From positions 3,023,721 through 3,087,720 of the forward strand of contig NZ_CP016477.1 in assembly GCF_001693275.1 (NCBI RefSeq): a DNA stretch of 64,000 bases, read 5' to 3'. Positions 26,838-35,706 of the stretch are shown here, piece after piece (positions within the stretch are counted from its first letter, which is position 1; each line of letters opens with the position of its first letter). A program made the translations under genes and the position numbers. The notes below the pieces were generated by a model, which worked only from the letters and a program-made list of their open reading frames with translations, had not been told where the DNA came from and searched no databases. The stretch comes from Picosynechococcus sp. PCC 7117. GTDB lineage: Bacteria; Cyanobacteriota; Cyanobacteriia; Cyanobacteriales; MRBY01.

Positions 26838-27860
26838 ATGACAACCATTTCTCCCAATGACCTTGACCAAGACGCCCAATCCCTTAATACTGTTGTCCCG
26901 ACAATACGTCTAAAGTCTGTGAATACAAACCGTAAAACCATTGCCATGCTGGGGACTGGGGCCTGGGGTTCCGCCCTCGCCACCCTAGCCGCCGTGAATG
27001 ACCATGATCTGCGGCTCTGGTCGCGCCGGGGTGAGCTTTCTCTCGAAGAGGCGATCGCCGACGCTGACATCATCATTTCGGCCATCTCCATGAAGGGGGT
27101 ATCCGACGTGGCAGAGCAACTCAAGGCGATTTCTCTCCCCGCCAAGGCAATTATTGTGACGGCCACCAAGGGTTTAGATCCCAAGACCACCCGGACTCCG
27201 TCTCAAATTTGGCAAGAAACTTTCCCTGACCACCCAGTAGTCGTGTTATCGGGGCCAAATCTCTCGAAGGAAATTGAAGCTGGTTTGCCCGCCGCGACGG
27301 TAGTAGCCAGCACTGACCTAGAGGCCGCGGAAACCGTCCAAGAAGTATTTGCGTCCGACTGTTTCCGAGTCTATACCAACAATGACCCCCTGGGCACTGA
27401 ATTAGGCGGCACCCTAAAAAATGTGATGGCGATCGCCGTGGGAGTCTGCGAAGGCCTCAAGCTCGGTACCAATGCCAAATCAGCTTTAATTACGCGGGCG
27501 TTGCCGGAGATGATTCGCGTAGGGGCGCACTTAGGAGCCCAACCGGAAACCTTCCTGGGTCTTGCAGGGCTGGGAGATATGCTTGCTACTTGTACCAGTC
27601 CCCTCAGTCGCAACTATCGCGTGGGTTACGGCCTGGCCCAGGGCAAATCCCTAGAACAGATTCTCGAAGAACTGGGAAGTACCGCTGAAGGGGTAAATAC
27701 CACCGCTGTATTGCTCGATTTGGCTAACCGTGAGGAAATTCCGATCCCCATTTCCCGGCAAGTTTATCGTCTTCTCAAGGGGAAAATTACGCCCATGGAA
27801 GCGGTGACAATGTTGATGGAACGGGATCTGAAGCCAGAAGCCTGTGATCTGCTGGAATAA
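26838..27860 (+). CDS. gpsA: Glycerol-3-phosphate dehydrogenase [NAD(P)+]
   Basis: 340-residue soluble enzyme reducing dihydroxyacetone phosphate to sn-glycerol 3-phosphate for phospholipids and, here, glucosylglycerol. The dinucleotide fold starts at IAMLGTGAWGSALA, followed by SGPNLSKEI, the catalytic-lysine region GGTLKNVMAIAVG, AGLGDMLATCTS and SRNYRVGYGLAQG. The ~33 residues before the Rossmann motif are longer than usual, so the start may lie further in, although no better ribosome-binding site was seen. Last gene of the ggpS-glpD-gpsA group. Confidence 0.95.
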   Translation: MTTISPNDLDQDAQSLNTVVPTIRLKSVNTNRKTIAMLGTGAWGSALATLAAVNDHDLRLWSRRGELSLEEAIADADIIISAISMKGVSDVAEQLKAISLPAKAIIVTATKGLDPKTTRTPSQIWQETFPDHPVVVLSGPNLSKEIEAGLPAATVVASTDLEAAETVQEVFASDCFRVYTNNDPLGTELGGTLKNVMAIAVGVCEGLKLGTNAKSALITRALPEMIRVGAHLGAQPETFLGLAGLGDMLATCTSPLSRNYRVGYGLAQGKSLEQILEELGSTAEGVNTTAVLLDLANREEIPIPISRQVYRLLKGKITPMEAVTMLMERDLKPEACDLLE

Positions 27861-27912
27861 AAGTGATCTCTATGGCCCCAGAGCTCTAGTTACAAAGATT
27901 TCAAACATGATT

Positions 27913-27937
27913 AGGGGCGATCGCCGCCTCTTTTTTT
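27913..27937 (+). terminator. Probable intrinsic terminator after gpsA
   Basis: AGGGGC pairs with GCC-G-CCT across GATC (one bulge); the stem contains a HIP1 palindrome and is followed by a run of seven T. It lies 53 bp beyond the gpsA stop and 49 bp before trpF. Confidence 0.55.
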
Positions 27938-27985
27938 GCGGTGTTGTGCTAAATTCGCACCATGGTTATGGCGTAGGGAACTTTC

Positions 27986-28636
27986 ATGCGGATAAAAATT
28001 TGTGGGCTGACCCAGATAGACCAGGCCCAGGCGATCGCCAAGGTGGGAGTAACGGATCTGGGATTTATTTGTGTCCAAAAATCGCCCCGGTATGTGACGC
28101 CCACCCAACTGGCAACCCTGACGGAAGCCTTGCCCGCGCACATTGGCAAAGTGGGTGTTTTCGCGAACCAGACATTGTCTGAAATGCTGGCAATCATTAG
28201 TCAGGGCAACCTCACCACCGCCCAACTCCATGGCGATGAATCCCCAGAATTGTGCCAGCAACTCCGCCAGCAACGGCCCGACCTGGAAATTATTAAAGCC
28301 CTGCGGATCCGCGATCGCCGCTCTTTAGAATGGGCAAAACAATACGAAACCGTGGTCGATGCACTGCTCCTCGATGCCTACGATCCCCAACAACTCGGCG
28401 GGACGGGCCACCAGATTAACTGGGATGATCTGCGCCAATTTCGCCCAGCAATTCCTTGGTTCCTCGCGGGGGGCCTCAATCCCGATAATATTGCCGTCGC
28501 CCTGGGCCAACTGCATCCCGATGGCATCGATCTGTCGAGCGGCGTAGAACTGTCCCCCGGCATTAAAGACCTCAGCAAAGTTCAAGCCTTGATGACTGCT
28601 CTCCAGATGATCGCCTCCCAGCCCCTCCATGCCTAA
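27986..28636 (+). CDS. trpF: Phosphoribosylanthranilate isomerase
   Basis: 216-residue TIM-barrel enzyme of tryptophan synthesis converting phosphoribosylanthranilate to CdRP. Visible family motifs are IKICGLT at the N-terminus, [44 protein letters not shown] and the phosphate-binding LAGGLNPDN and LSSGVE. The length is normal. Its 3' end overlaps mobA by 8 bp, indicating translational coupling. Confidence 0.95.
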   Translation: MRIKICGLTQIDQAQAIAKVGVTDLGFICVQKSPRYVTPTQLATLTEALPAHIGKVGVFANQTLSEMLAIISQGNLTTAQLHGDESPELCQQLRQQRPDLEIIKALRIRDRRSLEWAKQYETVVDALLLDAYDPQQLGGTGHQINWDDLRQFRPAIPWFLAGGLNPDNIAVALGQLHPDGIDLSSGVELSPGIKDLSKVQALMTALQMIASQPLHA

Positions 28637-29225
28637 TTCTGTGCCAATTTTTATTTTGCTTGGCGGAAAAAGCCAGCGCATGGGCACCGACAAAGCCCTT
28701 TTGCAATGGGGTGAACAAACCCTGCTCCGGCGTACCCTTGAGATAGCCACGGCCCTCAGTGACGAAATTTATCTCTTGACCCCCTGGCGCGATCGCTATC
28801 AACCCTATCTCAGCACCACTGTCCACTGGCTCGATGATCCCGCTCAACAGGGGGGACTCGTTGCTTTACATCAGGGTATGAAAACCCTCAATCTCCAGGG
28901 CTGGGTTTTACTGCTCGCCTGTGATCTGCCCAAGCTTGACCAGGGGCAATTAGAGCAATGGCTCAAGCAACTCGCAGCAATTCCAACAAACTACACCGCC
29001 GCCCTCGTTAATCAAGGGCAATTTTATGAACCCTGCTGTGGTTTCTATCGCAATACGGCCCAAACTTCGCTCCAACAATTTATCGATCAGGGGGGGCGCT
29101 CTTTTCAAAAATGGTTAGCCACTGTGCCTGTTTTTTCGCTGGCGATCGCCAACCCAGCAATGCTCTTTAATTGCAACACCCCCGCCGATTTCGCTACCTT
29201 GAAGACGCAACCGCCCTCGCCGTAG
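28629..29225 (+). CDS. mobA: Molybdenum cofactor guanylyltransferase
   Basis: 198-residue nucleotidyltransferase that attaches GMP to Mo-molybdopterin, giving the cofactor used by enzymes such as nitrate reductase. The N-terminal signature [18 protein letters not shown] is intact, followed by LLACDLPKL with the Mg-binding aspartate and the C-terminal [10 protein letters not shown]. It overlaps trpF by 8 bp. A nitrate-reductase-associated protein is encoded at the far end of the window, consistent with Mo-dependent nitrate use. Confidence 0.92.
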   Translation: MPNSVPIFILLGGKSQRMGTDKALLQWGEQTLLRRTLEIATALSDEIYLLTPWRDRYQPYLSTTVHWLDDPAQQGGLVALHQGMKTLNLQGWVLLLACDLPKLDQGQLEQWLKQLAAIPTNYTAALVNQGQFYEPCCGFYRNTAQTSLQQFIDQGGRSFQKWLATVPVFSLAIANPAMLFNCNTPADFATLKTQPPSP

Positions 29226-29250
29226 CCAATCAATTGACCGACCCAGTGCC

Positions 29251-29928
29251 ATGCAACAAACCGCCCTTAACCTAATCGCCATCGGTGTTTTCTTGATGAC
29301 CATGACCAGCCTTTTGGGAGGGATTTTTCAGTTGTCTCCCTTTGTCCCCGCTGGCATTACCGCTGCCGTGATGGCCTTTGCCACCGTGGATACGTTCAAT
29401 TGGCAAGGGCGAGGCATGACCTTATTCCTTGATTTGTTTACCCCCGCCGAACAGCGCCAACGCATTTTGCACCACGAAGCGGGCCATTTCCTGGCGGGTT
29501 ATCTCCTCAGCATTCCAATTACGGGCTACAGTCTGACCCCTTGGGAAGCGATTAAGCAGGGTCAAACGGGTCAAGGAGGCGTCAGTTTTGATCTCGAAAG
29601 CGTCGAAGCTTCCCTCAAAAATCCCCAGCAGATGAATCTTTTACTCGAACGTCTCAGCACCACCCTAATGGCAGGGATCGCCGCCGAAACGACGATCTAC
29701 GGCAAAGCCCTAGGGGGAGCCAACGACCGCGACCAACTCCGCCAACTGTTAGCTAAACTCGGCATTTCTGTCGCCAGCTACCAACAACGGGAGCAATGGG
29801 CCCTACTCCAAGCAAAAAACCTCTTAGATCGCCACCAAGATGCTTTCCAAAATTTGGTCACCGCAATGGCTGACCGCGCCCCCCTAGAAGAATGCTTTTC
29901 CCTTTTAAATGACGAATCCCAAGCCTAA
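29251..29928 (+). CDS. M41 (FtsH-like) zinc peptidase domain protein lacking AAA module
   Basis: 225 residues. Two N-terminal hydrophobic segments (about 5-25 and 28-45) are followed by a peptidase M41-type domain with zinc motif HHEAGH (HEAGH) and the downstream helices including GGANDRDQLRQL. The AAA+ ATPase of FtsH is absent, so unfolding must be done by a partner, or the protein is regulatory, as with FtsHi-like proteins. It lies 25 bp after mobA on the same strand, so the trpF-mobA-M41 genes probably form one transcript. Confidence 0.85.
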   Translation: MQQTALNLIAIGVFLMTMTSLLGGIFQLSPFVPAGITAAVMAFATVDTFNWQGRGMTLFLDLFTPAEQRQRILHHEAGHFLAGYLLSIPITGYSLTPWEAIKQGQTGQGGVSFDLESVEASLKNPQQMNLLLERLSTTLMAGIAAETTIYGKALGGANDRDQLRQLLAKLGISVASYQQREQWALLQAKNLLDRHQDAFQNLVTAMADRAPLEECFSLLNDESQA

Positions 29929-30036
29929 TAATTTGATCAAACTCAAAAATAAGTGTTGTTGGCGAACATTACATTTACATTAAAAGCTTTATATTATTAA
30001 GCCTGCTAACGATAGCTTAAGTGATTATTTGGTAAG

Positions 30037-33000
30037 CTAATCATCTTGGCAAAGTTGCTGATAACGAAACTTACTGTCAATTTGATGAAGATATGGCTGT
30101 ACCCAGGCGCAACCATAGCCCACAATCTGTTGCATGTCGATTAAATGATCCATCTCCCAAAGAATCACCACATCATCTAAACCACCAGAAACCAGCAAAG
30201 GACGATGGTTCTCATCCACAGCACGAAAGGCGATATCCAGAACCCGGTCTTCATGACCCTCCAGGGTGAGACGGAGAGTGCCATCTAGACTCCATAATTT
30301 AACCGAATTATCCCAACTTCCTGTCACGATAACGGTACCCCACTCCGTTGGTAAGCCAGTATTGGCGGGAATAAAAGTTACCGTATTCACCCGTTTTTCA
30401 TGACCCTTAAGGGTTGTGAGTAAAGTACCATCCATGGCCCAGAGCTTCACTGTTCCATCTTCACTCGCCGTTGCAATCCTCTGACTGTCGGGGCTGAAGG
30501 CTACATCCAGGATGGTATCGCTATGACCTTGCAGTGCAAATTGGGGCTGAAGTGAAAAATGATCTGTTTCACTCCGTCGCCATAGCCAGAGAACTTTTTC
30601 TTCCCCCGCAGTTGCAATCCATTGATTGTCAGGGCTAAAGGCGACTGTATATAGTCGGTCATGATCTTTAGTTAAGGCTTGTATCAATGTGCCTTCTTTC
30701 TGCCATAACTTGACGGAGCCGTCCCAACTGGCTGTTGATAGTTCCTCGCCGTTAGGACTAAAGGCCACATCAAATACCACATCCTGATGGGCGTTGACCG
30801 TTTTTTGTAATTGGCCATCTATGTTCCACAAACTTAATTGACCATTGTTATGGGCGGCGGCGATCGCCTGACCATTTGGACTGACAGCCACCGACCATAT
30901 TTCACCACTGGCACCGGCACCAAAGGCTAAGGTTTGCAGGAGTTGTCCGGCTCGATTCCATTGTTTAATTGTGTTGTCAGCACTGGCTGAAAAGATTGTG
31001 CCGTCAGGGGCAATGGCAACCCCCCATATCGAGGATTGATGGCCTCGCAGAATTGTTAAATTATGCGGCTGCGGTTGCCAGGTGCGGAGCATAGCGTCCC
31101 CTCCCCCCGAAACAATTTGTTGACTATCCGGGGTGAAATTTGCTTCCCAGGTGCCAGTAACATGACCCATCAAACTTTTAATCTGGTGGCTAGCTTGATC
31201 CCAGAGCAGCACCCGATTATCCCAACTGGAAGAGGCGAGGGTTTTTCCATCAGGACTAAAATTTAGATCCACAACGGCACTAGTGTGGGCGGCAATGCTT
31301 TGCTGTACCGTCCCATTTAAATTCCACCAAACCAGATTGCCATACCAGTCCCCGGTCACCAAGGTTTGCCCATCCCGGCTAAAGGCAACGCTGACGAGAC
31401 GATTTTCGCCACGGTTACTTTCGGTGGGATTAGACCATGTTTGCAATGTATCACCCTGCAAATTCCAGAGAATCAGCGTATTGTCCCAACTCGCAGAAGC
31501 GAGGGTTTGGCTATCCGGACTAAAGGCCACATCCCAAACAAAGTTCTGATGTCCTCTAAATGTGTTGACCAATTCTCCCTCTATCGTCCAGAGCTTGACG
31601 GTGTTATCTTCGCTGGCCGTCGCGATCCATCGTCCATCGGGACTGATATCAAGGGCCATCCCTCTGCCCCGGTGTCCATCGATGGTTTTGAGCAGAGTGC
31701 CATCCGCGGCCCACAACCGCAGGGTGCCATCTTTCCCTGTAGAGGCCAGGACCTGACCGTCCGATGAGAACGCAATGTCATGCACTTCCCCTTGATGGCC
31801 GGCAAGAATTTTTATCTGGGTCCCCTCTGCATTCCAGAGGACGATTTCCCCCTGGTGATGGGCCGAGGCCATGTGTCCATTGATCGGATTTAAGGCAAGG
31901 CCGAGGATGATTCCCTGATTTGTATTAATCCGGTTACGTTCCACGGCTTGAAATGTTGCTTTGCGTAGGTTTTGTTCAACCTGGTGCACCAATGGACTGG
32001 GGGGCCACCAGAGTTTTTGGATACGGTTTTCGGCCTGGAGGGCAGTGACTAGAGCATCAAGGCGATTCCCAGAAGCGAATTGGGCTTCCGATTGATTGGC
32101 GATCGCCGCAATTTCTTGCAGAGCAAACTGATGCTTTTGGTGCCATGCAAAGACAGCCAATGTACTGGAAATTAAAAAAGCGGCACTGACTGAGCCGAGT
32201 AACCAGCGTTGCAGGCGCTGCCGTTTTTCCTGTTCAACGAGGCGGGCTTCTACTTCCCGTAGCCGTTTTGCTTCCTCCTTACGTTTGACTTCATCGAGGT
32301 CGGTACTTGTCCCAAACCATTTGATCACTTCTCCGTTATGGTCACAAATGGGCACCGCTCGATTTAAAAACCACCGATATTGTCCCTGGGCGTCCTGCAT
32401 CCTCAGCTGTACTTCATAGGCTTGCTTGGTGGCAAAAGCCCGGTCCCAAGCCGCTAAGCTGGCATGAAGATCGTCGGGATGGATCAGACTATGCCGCTGG
32501 GTGCCAGCCAGATCTTGGAGGGACAGACCCGAAAAATCATGGCCCTGTTGGTTGGCATAGGAGAGATTACCATCCGGTTCAACAATCCACACAATCTGAG
32601 GAACCGCCTCCGCCAACTGCCGAAAAAAGCGTTCACTCTCTTGTTGAGCATTAAGTGCTGCCTGAATCCGTTGCCGTTCAATATCCTGACTGGCCGCTAA
32701 AAACTGATAATCTACATCACTCAGGCTTTTGTCTCTGGCCCACTGTTCAGCATCTCGCAGGGATTGCCCCTGTAATAGATAGGATTTATCTTGACGACCC
32801 GAGGCCAGCCATTGCTCCAGGATATTAGCGTATGGGCGCAGCTGATGGAGTTGACGGTCAACCCAGTTGAGGCTAAAAACCTGCTGGTAAATGCGGTTCT
32901 TGATGGTGAGTTGATTTCCCTGACGAACGACTAATCCCGAGAGTACTAAATCGGTTTGTTCACGGCTGTCATCGGTATAGACAGGTTCCTCCTGCAGCAG

Positions 33001-33963
33001 TTGTCGATAAATACCGAGTAAACGACCTGTGCGATTTTCACGCCAAAGTAGATGATCGCAGATAGTACGTAAATGAATAGGCTCATCCTGAGATTCCCAG
33101 TTTTCGATGAGGTGCGATCGCACAATGCCTTCAACCCAAACTTCGACCATCCCTGCTGATAACGCTAACGGCACCTGATCAGCCTGTTGCGCAGTCTGTA
33201 GCACAAGATCACACAGCTTTTGGGTCAAAAACGGTTGCCCGCCTGTCCAATCGAGAATGCACTTCAAAACCTGTTCTGGATCGCTAACCCAAGGCTCTAA
33301 GCCTGGTTGGAGGGGTTTACTTTCAGCTAAGGTGAAACCTGTGAGGGGAATAGCACGGCCCAAATTAAAAGGAGTACGTTGCTTATCAGCGATCAGATCG
33401 GAAGGGGTTGTCACCCCAAATAGCCCAAAGGTTAGACGACAGTAGCGTGGATCATGGGAGCGCTGGTTATAGCAGGAACGCATCCAGGCAAAAAAATCGT
33501 CGGTAGAAAAATCTAGGCTAAGCAGACTGTCAAGCTCATCGATGAAGATATACAGAGGTGGCCCCTCAAGGTCAGGAAGTAACAGTTCTTCTACAAGCTG
33601 ATTTAGGCGTTGTACTAGAGTTAAGGCTTGATTTGCCTGCCACCATTGACAAAAATCCTTCTGGTACCCTAACCCCAGACTCTCAAGTATACTCATGCTC
33701 ACCCCGGCATACCATTGGGTTTGAATCAGACCGATACTGCCCAACCGTGTCATATCCACATAGGCACAGCGGGCTCCGGTTTGTTGCAATTGTTGTTGCA
33801 CTCGCACGAGGAGAGATGATTTACCCATCTGGCGGGCACTGAAAACATAGCTAAACTCTCGCGCTTTTAATGCTTCATAAAGCTTGCTATCCGCCTGTCG
33901 CACGACATAATCTGGAGAATCTGCTTGTAAACAGCCACCAACGTTATAGTGCAGGTTAGTCAT
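30037..33963 (-). CDS. STAND-type NTPase / PAS / TM / 14xWD40 protein
   Basis: 1308 residues. Residues 1-370 form an AAA-like (vMAP/STAND) NTPase with Walker A ARQMGKSS (43-50) and Walker B FIDELDSLL (141-145 core). A linker is followed by a PAS domain (about 446-545) with its PAC segment to ~560, a charged helix, and one TM segment (587-607). From ~686 to the C-terminus I count 14 WD40 repeats, enough for two seven-bladed propellers. The NTPase and PAS would be on one side of the membrane and the propellers on the other unless the TM is a hairpin. It lies 57 bp downstream of an HTH/STAND-like gene on the same strand. Ligand and output are unknown; such proteins act as signal-gated scaffolds. 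Confidence 0.88.
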   Translation of the reverse strand: MTNLHYNVGGCLQADSPDYVVRQADSKLYEALKAREFSYVFSARQMGKSSLLVRVQQQLQQTGARCAYVDMTRLGSIGLIQTQWYAGVSMSILESLGLGYQKDFCQWWQANQALTLVQRLNQLVEELLLPDLEGPPLYIFIDELDSLLSLDFSTDDFFAWMRSCYNQRSHDPRYCRLTFGLFGVTTPSDLIADKQRTPFNLGRAIPLTGFTLAESKPLQPGLEPWVSDPEQVLKCILDWTGGQPFLTQKLCDLVLQTAQQADQVPLALSAGMVEVWVEGIVRSHLIENWESQDEPIHLRTICDHLLWRENRTGRLLGIYRQLLQEEPVYTDDSREQTDLVLSGLVVRQGNQLTIKNRIYQQVFSLNWVDRQLHQLRPYANILEQWLASGRQDKSYLLQGQSLRDAEQWARDKSLSDVDYQFLAASQDIERQRIQAALNAQQESERFFRQLAEAVPQIVWIVEPDGNLSYANQQGHDFSGLSLQDLAGTQRHSLIHPDDLHASLAAWDRAFATKQAYEVQLRMQDAQGQYRWFLNRAVPICDHNGEVIKWFGTSTDLDEVKRKEEAKRLREVEARLVEQEKRQRLQRWLLGSVSAAFLISSTLAVFAWHQKHQFALQEIAAIANQSEAQFASGNRLDALVTALQAENRIQKLWWPPSPLVHQVEQNLRKATFQAVERNRINTNQGIILGLALNPINGHMASAHHQGEIVLWNAEGTQIKILAGHQGEVHDIAFSSDGQVLASTGKDGTLRLWAADGTLLKTIDGHRGRGMALDISPDGRWIATASEDNTVKLWTIEGELVNTFRGHQNFVWDVAFSPDSQTLASASWDNTLILWNLQGDTLQTWSNPTESNRGENRLVSVAFSRDGQTLVTGDWYGNLVWWNLNGTVQQSIAAHTSAVVDLNFSPDGKTLASSSWDNRVLLWDQASHQIKSLMGHVTGTWEANFTPDSQQIVSGGGDAMLRTWQPQPHNLTILRGHQSSIWGVAIAPDGTIFSASADNTIKQWNRAGQLLQTLAFGAGASGEIWSVAVSPNGQAIAAAHNNGQLSLWNIDGQLQKTVNAHQDVVFDVAFSPNGEELSTASWDGSVKLWQKEGTLIQALTKDHDRLYTVAFSPDNQWIATAGEEKVLWLWRRSETDHFSLQPQFALQGHSDTILDVAFSPDSQRIATASEDGTVKLWAMDGTLLTTLKGHEKRVNTVTFIPANTGLPTEWGTVIVTGSWDNSVKLWSLDGTLRLTLEGHEDRVLDIAFRAVDENHRPLLVSGGLDDVVILWEMDHLIDMQQIVGYGCAWVQPYLHQIDSKFRYQQLCQDD

Positions 33964-34020
33964 GCGGCTACATCCATCTAAGACCCTACTTAAGGGCTGA
34001 ATTTATAAATCAATTTTGCC

Positions 34021-35379
34021 TTATGTTTGGGAGAGAGCATGGGTTAGGTAGTCTCGATATAGATTTAACTTAATGAACCACCCTCCGGTAGTACGTTTAA
34101 TGAGTCCTGCTGCCTCTAATTGATAAGCCAAAATTGTGTCTAGGGAAACGGGGTCATTGCCCATGACTAAAGTTTTGAGTTGAGCAGTTTGTTCTGGGCC
34201 ATCTTGTACGTTGACCAAGAGCCGTCGCAGATAGGGGTAAAAGATACTGTTGGGCGTTGCTGCTGTATTAATCAATTCGTCGAAACTGAGGTCGGCCTGG
34301 CTGAGATGGTAAAAGGCGAGATTCAGGAGATATGGGTGACCACCCAATAGAGCGAAGAGGCGATCTAAATTGAAACTTTCCAGCGATAAGCCATAGTTCT
34401 GCGCTAGGGTCTGTACCTGGGCCGGGGTAAACTCTGACAACAAAAGCGGCAAACCAATATTAAAAGGTGATTGGTTGATATCTAGTGGTAGGTAGTGATC
34501 CGTCGCATAGGTTACCACCTGTCGTAATCTGCCCCAGATCCCATTGCGGCGGGATTCTTCATGCCAAGATCGCAACATGGGCAAAAAAGCTTGGGCACTT
34601 GCTGGGTAGACAAAGAGCCGATGTAACTCTTGGATACTGAGTAGTAATGGGGTGGAGTGGGGTTCTAGCAGTTGTTCTCGTACATAGGTCGTCGCGCTGA
34701 GGGTATTGCCTAAAATATCGCTCCAATGATCTTCTAGGTTTGACGATCGCCCAAGACTAAGGGCAAAAACACTGCAAAACCAGCGCAAGAAATTGCCACT
34801 ATCGGCCAGGATATCAGGATCTGCCTGTTTCAAATCAACAAAGGCAATCCCGTAATTTAGTTGTTCCCCATGGGCCAAAATCCGTAGCAGTAATGAACGC
34901 TTGCCAAACCCAGATGGTGCTTTCAACCGGACAACACAGCCTGGTTGTTCAATTTCATGGCAGGCCCTGGTCTCAAGGGGAGGACGGGGAATGTAAAAGG
35001 GGGAATCTAAGGGGAGAGGCCCGCTGGGATAGGTTAATCCTTGGGATGGCTTAGCTGCCGCAGCAGACGCGGTGACTGTTGTTATCCCTTGTGCTGCGTA
35101 ATGATCCTCAGAAAATTGATAATCAACAATATCTAATTCAAGGTCAAATGCTCTAAACAAAGCAACCAACGACCGTCTATCAACGCTAGAGTCATTGGAC
35201 CAGATCCGACTAATAGTTGCTGCCGAAATCCCTGCCCGCTGACTAATCTCTTTGAACAGGAGTGGCTTGCTCTGATTCTCTGTTTCTTCCACTTGCCGGA
35301 TGGCTTGTTGTAAACGCTGGCGACCATAGGCACTTAAGACAACCCCTCGTTTTCGCTGGCTAGAAAGATGATCACTCAC
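34021..35379 (-). CDS. HTH plus AAA-like domain protein with degraded P-loop
   Basis: 452 residues. Residues ~12-82 contain a helix-turn-helix (LFKEISQRAGISAATISRIW) followed by DRRSLVALFRAFDLEL, the arrangement of cyanobacterial HTH-AAA-like proteins. Residues 125-380 resemble the vMAP/AAA-like NTPase of the next gene, but Walker A reads APSGFGKRS (K160 kept, the usual S/T replaced by R161) and Walker B reads SIQELH (the usual D replaced by Q250). It may therefore bind without hydrolysing nucleotide. The C-terminal 60 residues look winged-helix-like. It is transcribed just upstream of the WD40 gene, so it may be its regulator or partner. Confidence 0.75.
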   Translation of the reverse strand: MSDHLSSQRKRGVVLSAYGRQRLQQAIRQVEETENQSKPLLFKEISQRAGISAATISRIWSNDSSVDRRSLVALFRAFDLELDIVDYQFSEDHYAAQGITTVTASAAAAKPSQGLTYPSGPLPLDSPFYIPRPPLETRACHEIEQPGCVVRLKAPSGFGKRSLLLRILAHGEQLNYGIAFVDLKQADPDILADSGNFLRWFCSVFALSLGRSSNLEDHWSDILGNTLSATTYVREQLLEPHSTPLLLSIQELHRLFVYPASAQAFLPMLRSWHEESRRNGIWGRLRQVVTYATDHYLPLDINQSPFNIGLPLLLSEFTPAQVQTLAQNYGLSLESFNLDRLFALLGGHPYLLNLAFYHLSQADLSFDELINTAATPNSIFYPYLRRLLVNVQDGPEQTAQLKTLVMGNDPVSLDTILAYQLEAAGLIKRTTGGWFIKLNLYRDYLTHALSQT

Positions 35380-35706
35380 TTTTTGATATTGAAAGACACT
35401 AAATATATAAACAAATGTAAAAGACCAGAGATATTAGGATTGTAAGCGAAATCTGTTTTATTTCCATAGTTTTTTGTTGATTTAGGTAGCAACCTCTTCT
35501 CTATCTTTTTTGTGACACAATTCTTTATGCTTATTTCATTTATTTCATTTAAGGTTGTCCCTATCTGGAATTGATTGGTAGTCCCAAATGTGAATGTTAA
35601 TAAAAATTGATTTGCGAAAAGTTTTTTATCTTCTTTTTATATTTGTAAGGCGGCTATCGTCATGTTTATGGAATAGTATTAAGGGACTAAGTAATCCTAT
35701 TGAATT
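35380..35706. other. 327-bp AT-rich divergent intergenic region
   Basis: No gene seen. It separates the HTH/STAND gene (minus) from a run of exported-protein genes (plus). It contains two perfect tandem copies of TTATTTCAT at 35531-35548. Promoter-like hexamers are not clear enough to assign. Confidence 0.4.
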
